Positions 63,393 to 64,000 of a stretch of DNA of 64,000 bases are shown piece by piece. The notes below the pieces were generated by a model that was not told the origin of the DNA, ran no database searches, and saw only the letters and a program-made list of their open reading frames with translations. How positions within the stretch are numbered: the first letter of the stretch is position 1; the number at the start of each line of letters is the position of its first letter. Source of the stretch: Aricia agestis (lineage: Eukaryota; Arthropoda; Insecta; Lepidoptera; Lycaenidae); contig NC_056407.1 of NCBI RefSeq assembly GCF_905147365.1, forward strand, positions 20,629,980-20,693,979, read 5' to 3'. Position numbers and translations under genes: made by a program.

Positions 63393-64000
63393 TATTCGCT
63401 AAGCCCGCTTATAGACGGACTGCAAGTTGCAGTTTATACCGACCGCTCAAGAACTGCGGGGCTTAAATGGTCGCTTTGTAGAATCATAATATGAATCGTA
63501 ATATGATTCATTTTCTTCAAATTGCAAAATGGTCACTTTGCTTGCAATTCATGTCTACAGATCGACAAGGCTTTATATGAACGTGGCAAAAAGAAACTAA
63601 CGCTGCCATCATACAAAAACGTCATTTTTGACAGTTCTCCTTTAGGTACGTGCAGCGCTCCCACTCACGTTCATAAAAAGCCTTGTCGATCTGTAGTAAT
63701 TCGTAATAATTTGACATTTGTCAGTTTGACAGTTTTGACAATTCATTTGCTGAATTGATTGAGAGGAATTGCTACATGTGACCATTAATTTAGCCCCGCT
63801 GCTCGAGCGGTCCGTGTATGGCGGATATTAATTTAGTATGAAGACAGCTCTGCAGATCGCCGTGCGGCAACCGCATTTTGCAGTCGGTTCTCGACTGCAA
63901 AATCCGGTCCGTCTATGGTCGGCCTTCCATCCACAAATTACGAGAGGTATTTACAAACCCCCTGTTTGTTACACTCGGTACGTGAGATCTATATATTATT
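63393..64000. mobile_element. MITE cluster at the window end
   Basis: An outer unit is suggested by cgcttatagacggactgcaa near 63410 and ctgcaaaatccggtccgtct near 63895. Inside it, 63563-63688 is a third copy of the CGACAAGGCTTT family, with longer ends here (ctacagatcgacaaggcttt / aagccttgtcgatctgtag). No gene recognised. Confidence 0.55.

Noticed and set aside
35704..64000. GPA2 partner gene downstream of GPB5
   Set aside because: No exon with the expected cysteine pattern could be seen. Small exons could be missed, so absence is not proven.

Overview
The window looks like nuclear DNA of a moth or butterfly (Lepidoptera). The one host gene I can support is a glycoprotein hormone beta 5 (GPB5, thyrostimulin beta) gene. 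Nearly everything else is AT-rich non-coding sequence packed with transposable elements of types I associate with Lepidoptera. These include a Metulj-like SINE ending in poly(A), a LEP1-like Helitron, a tRNA-headed SINE, and an abundant repeat that starts GGCCAAGTGCGAGTCGG and ends ACGGAACCC. Family names come from memory and could not be searched; structures, terminal repeats and target-site duplications (TSDs) were read from the sequence.

Layout. 1-19.7 kb: intergenic or upstream DNA with a LINE remnant, SINEs, miniature inverted-repeat elements (MITEs), a decayed THAP-domain DNA transposon, a long (TA)n tract and several hairpins. 19.7-35.7 kb: the GPB5 gene on the + strand, with three coding exons joined in phase 0 (19717-19884, 32640-32798, 35585-35680) and encoding 140 residues. 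Intron 1 is 12.8 kb and holds a complete LINE with both reading frames open (21916-27390), inserted into a MITE, plus a 5'-truncated relative on the other strand. Intron 2 is 2.8 kb and holds a tandem repeat, hairpins and a 1.5-kb element with long terminal inverted repeats. 35.7-52.8 kb: a miniature LTR retrotransposon, an R1-type LINE remnant, a perfect 166-bp inverted repeat and a three-level nest of elements. 52.8-56.5 kb: a piggyBac-like element that contains another piggyBac-like element, abutting a MITE at one shared TTAA. 56.5-64 kb: more MITEs, including an element with five copies of a TGCRCCCGCGAT motif.

The secreted hormone subunit is the only host gene. The large LINE is the only element with apparently intact enzymes: endonuclease, reverse transcriptase, and an ORF1 with a coiled coil and a degenerate SGNH-like domain. 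The rest is mainly a record of insertions, and the nesting gives a relative order for many of them. No tRNA or rRNA gene, CRISPR array or bacterial-type operon was seen.
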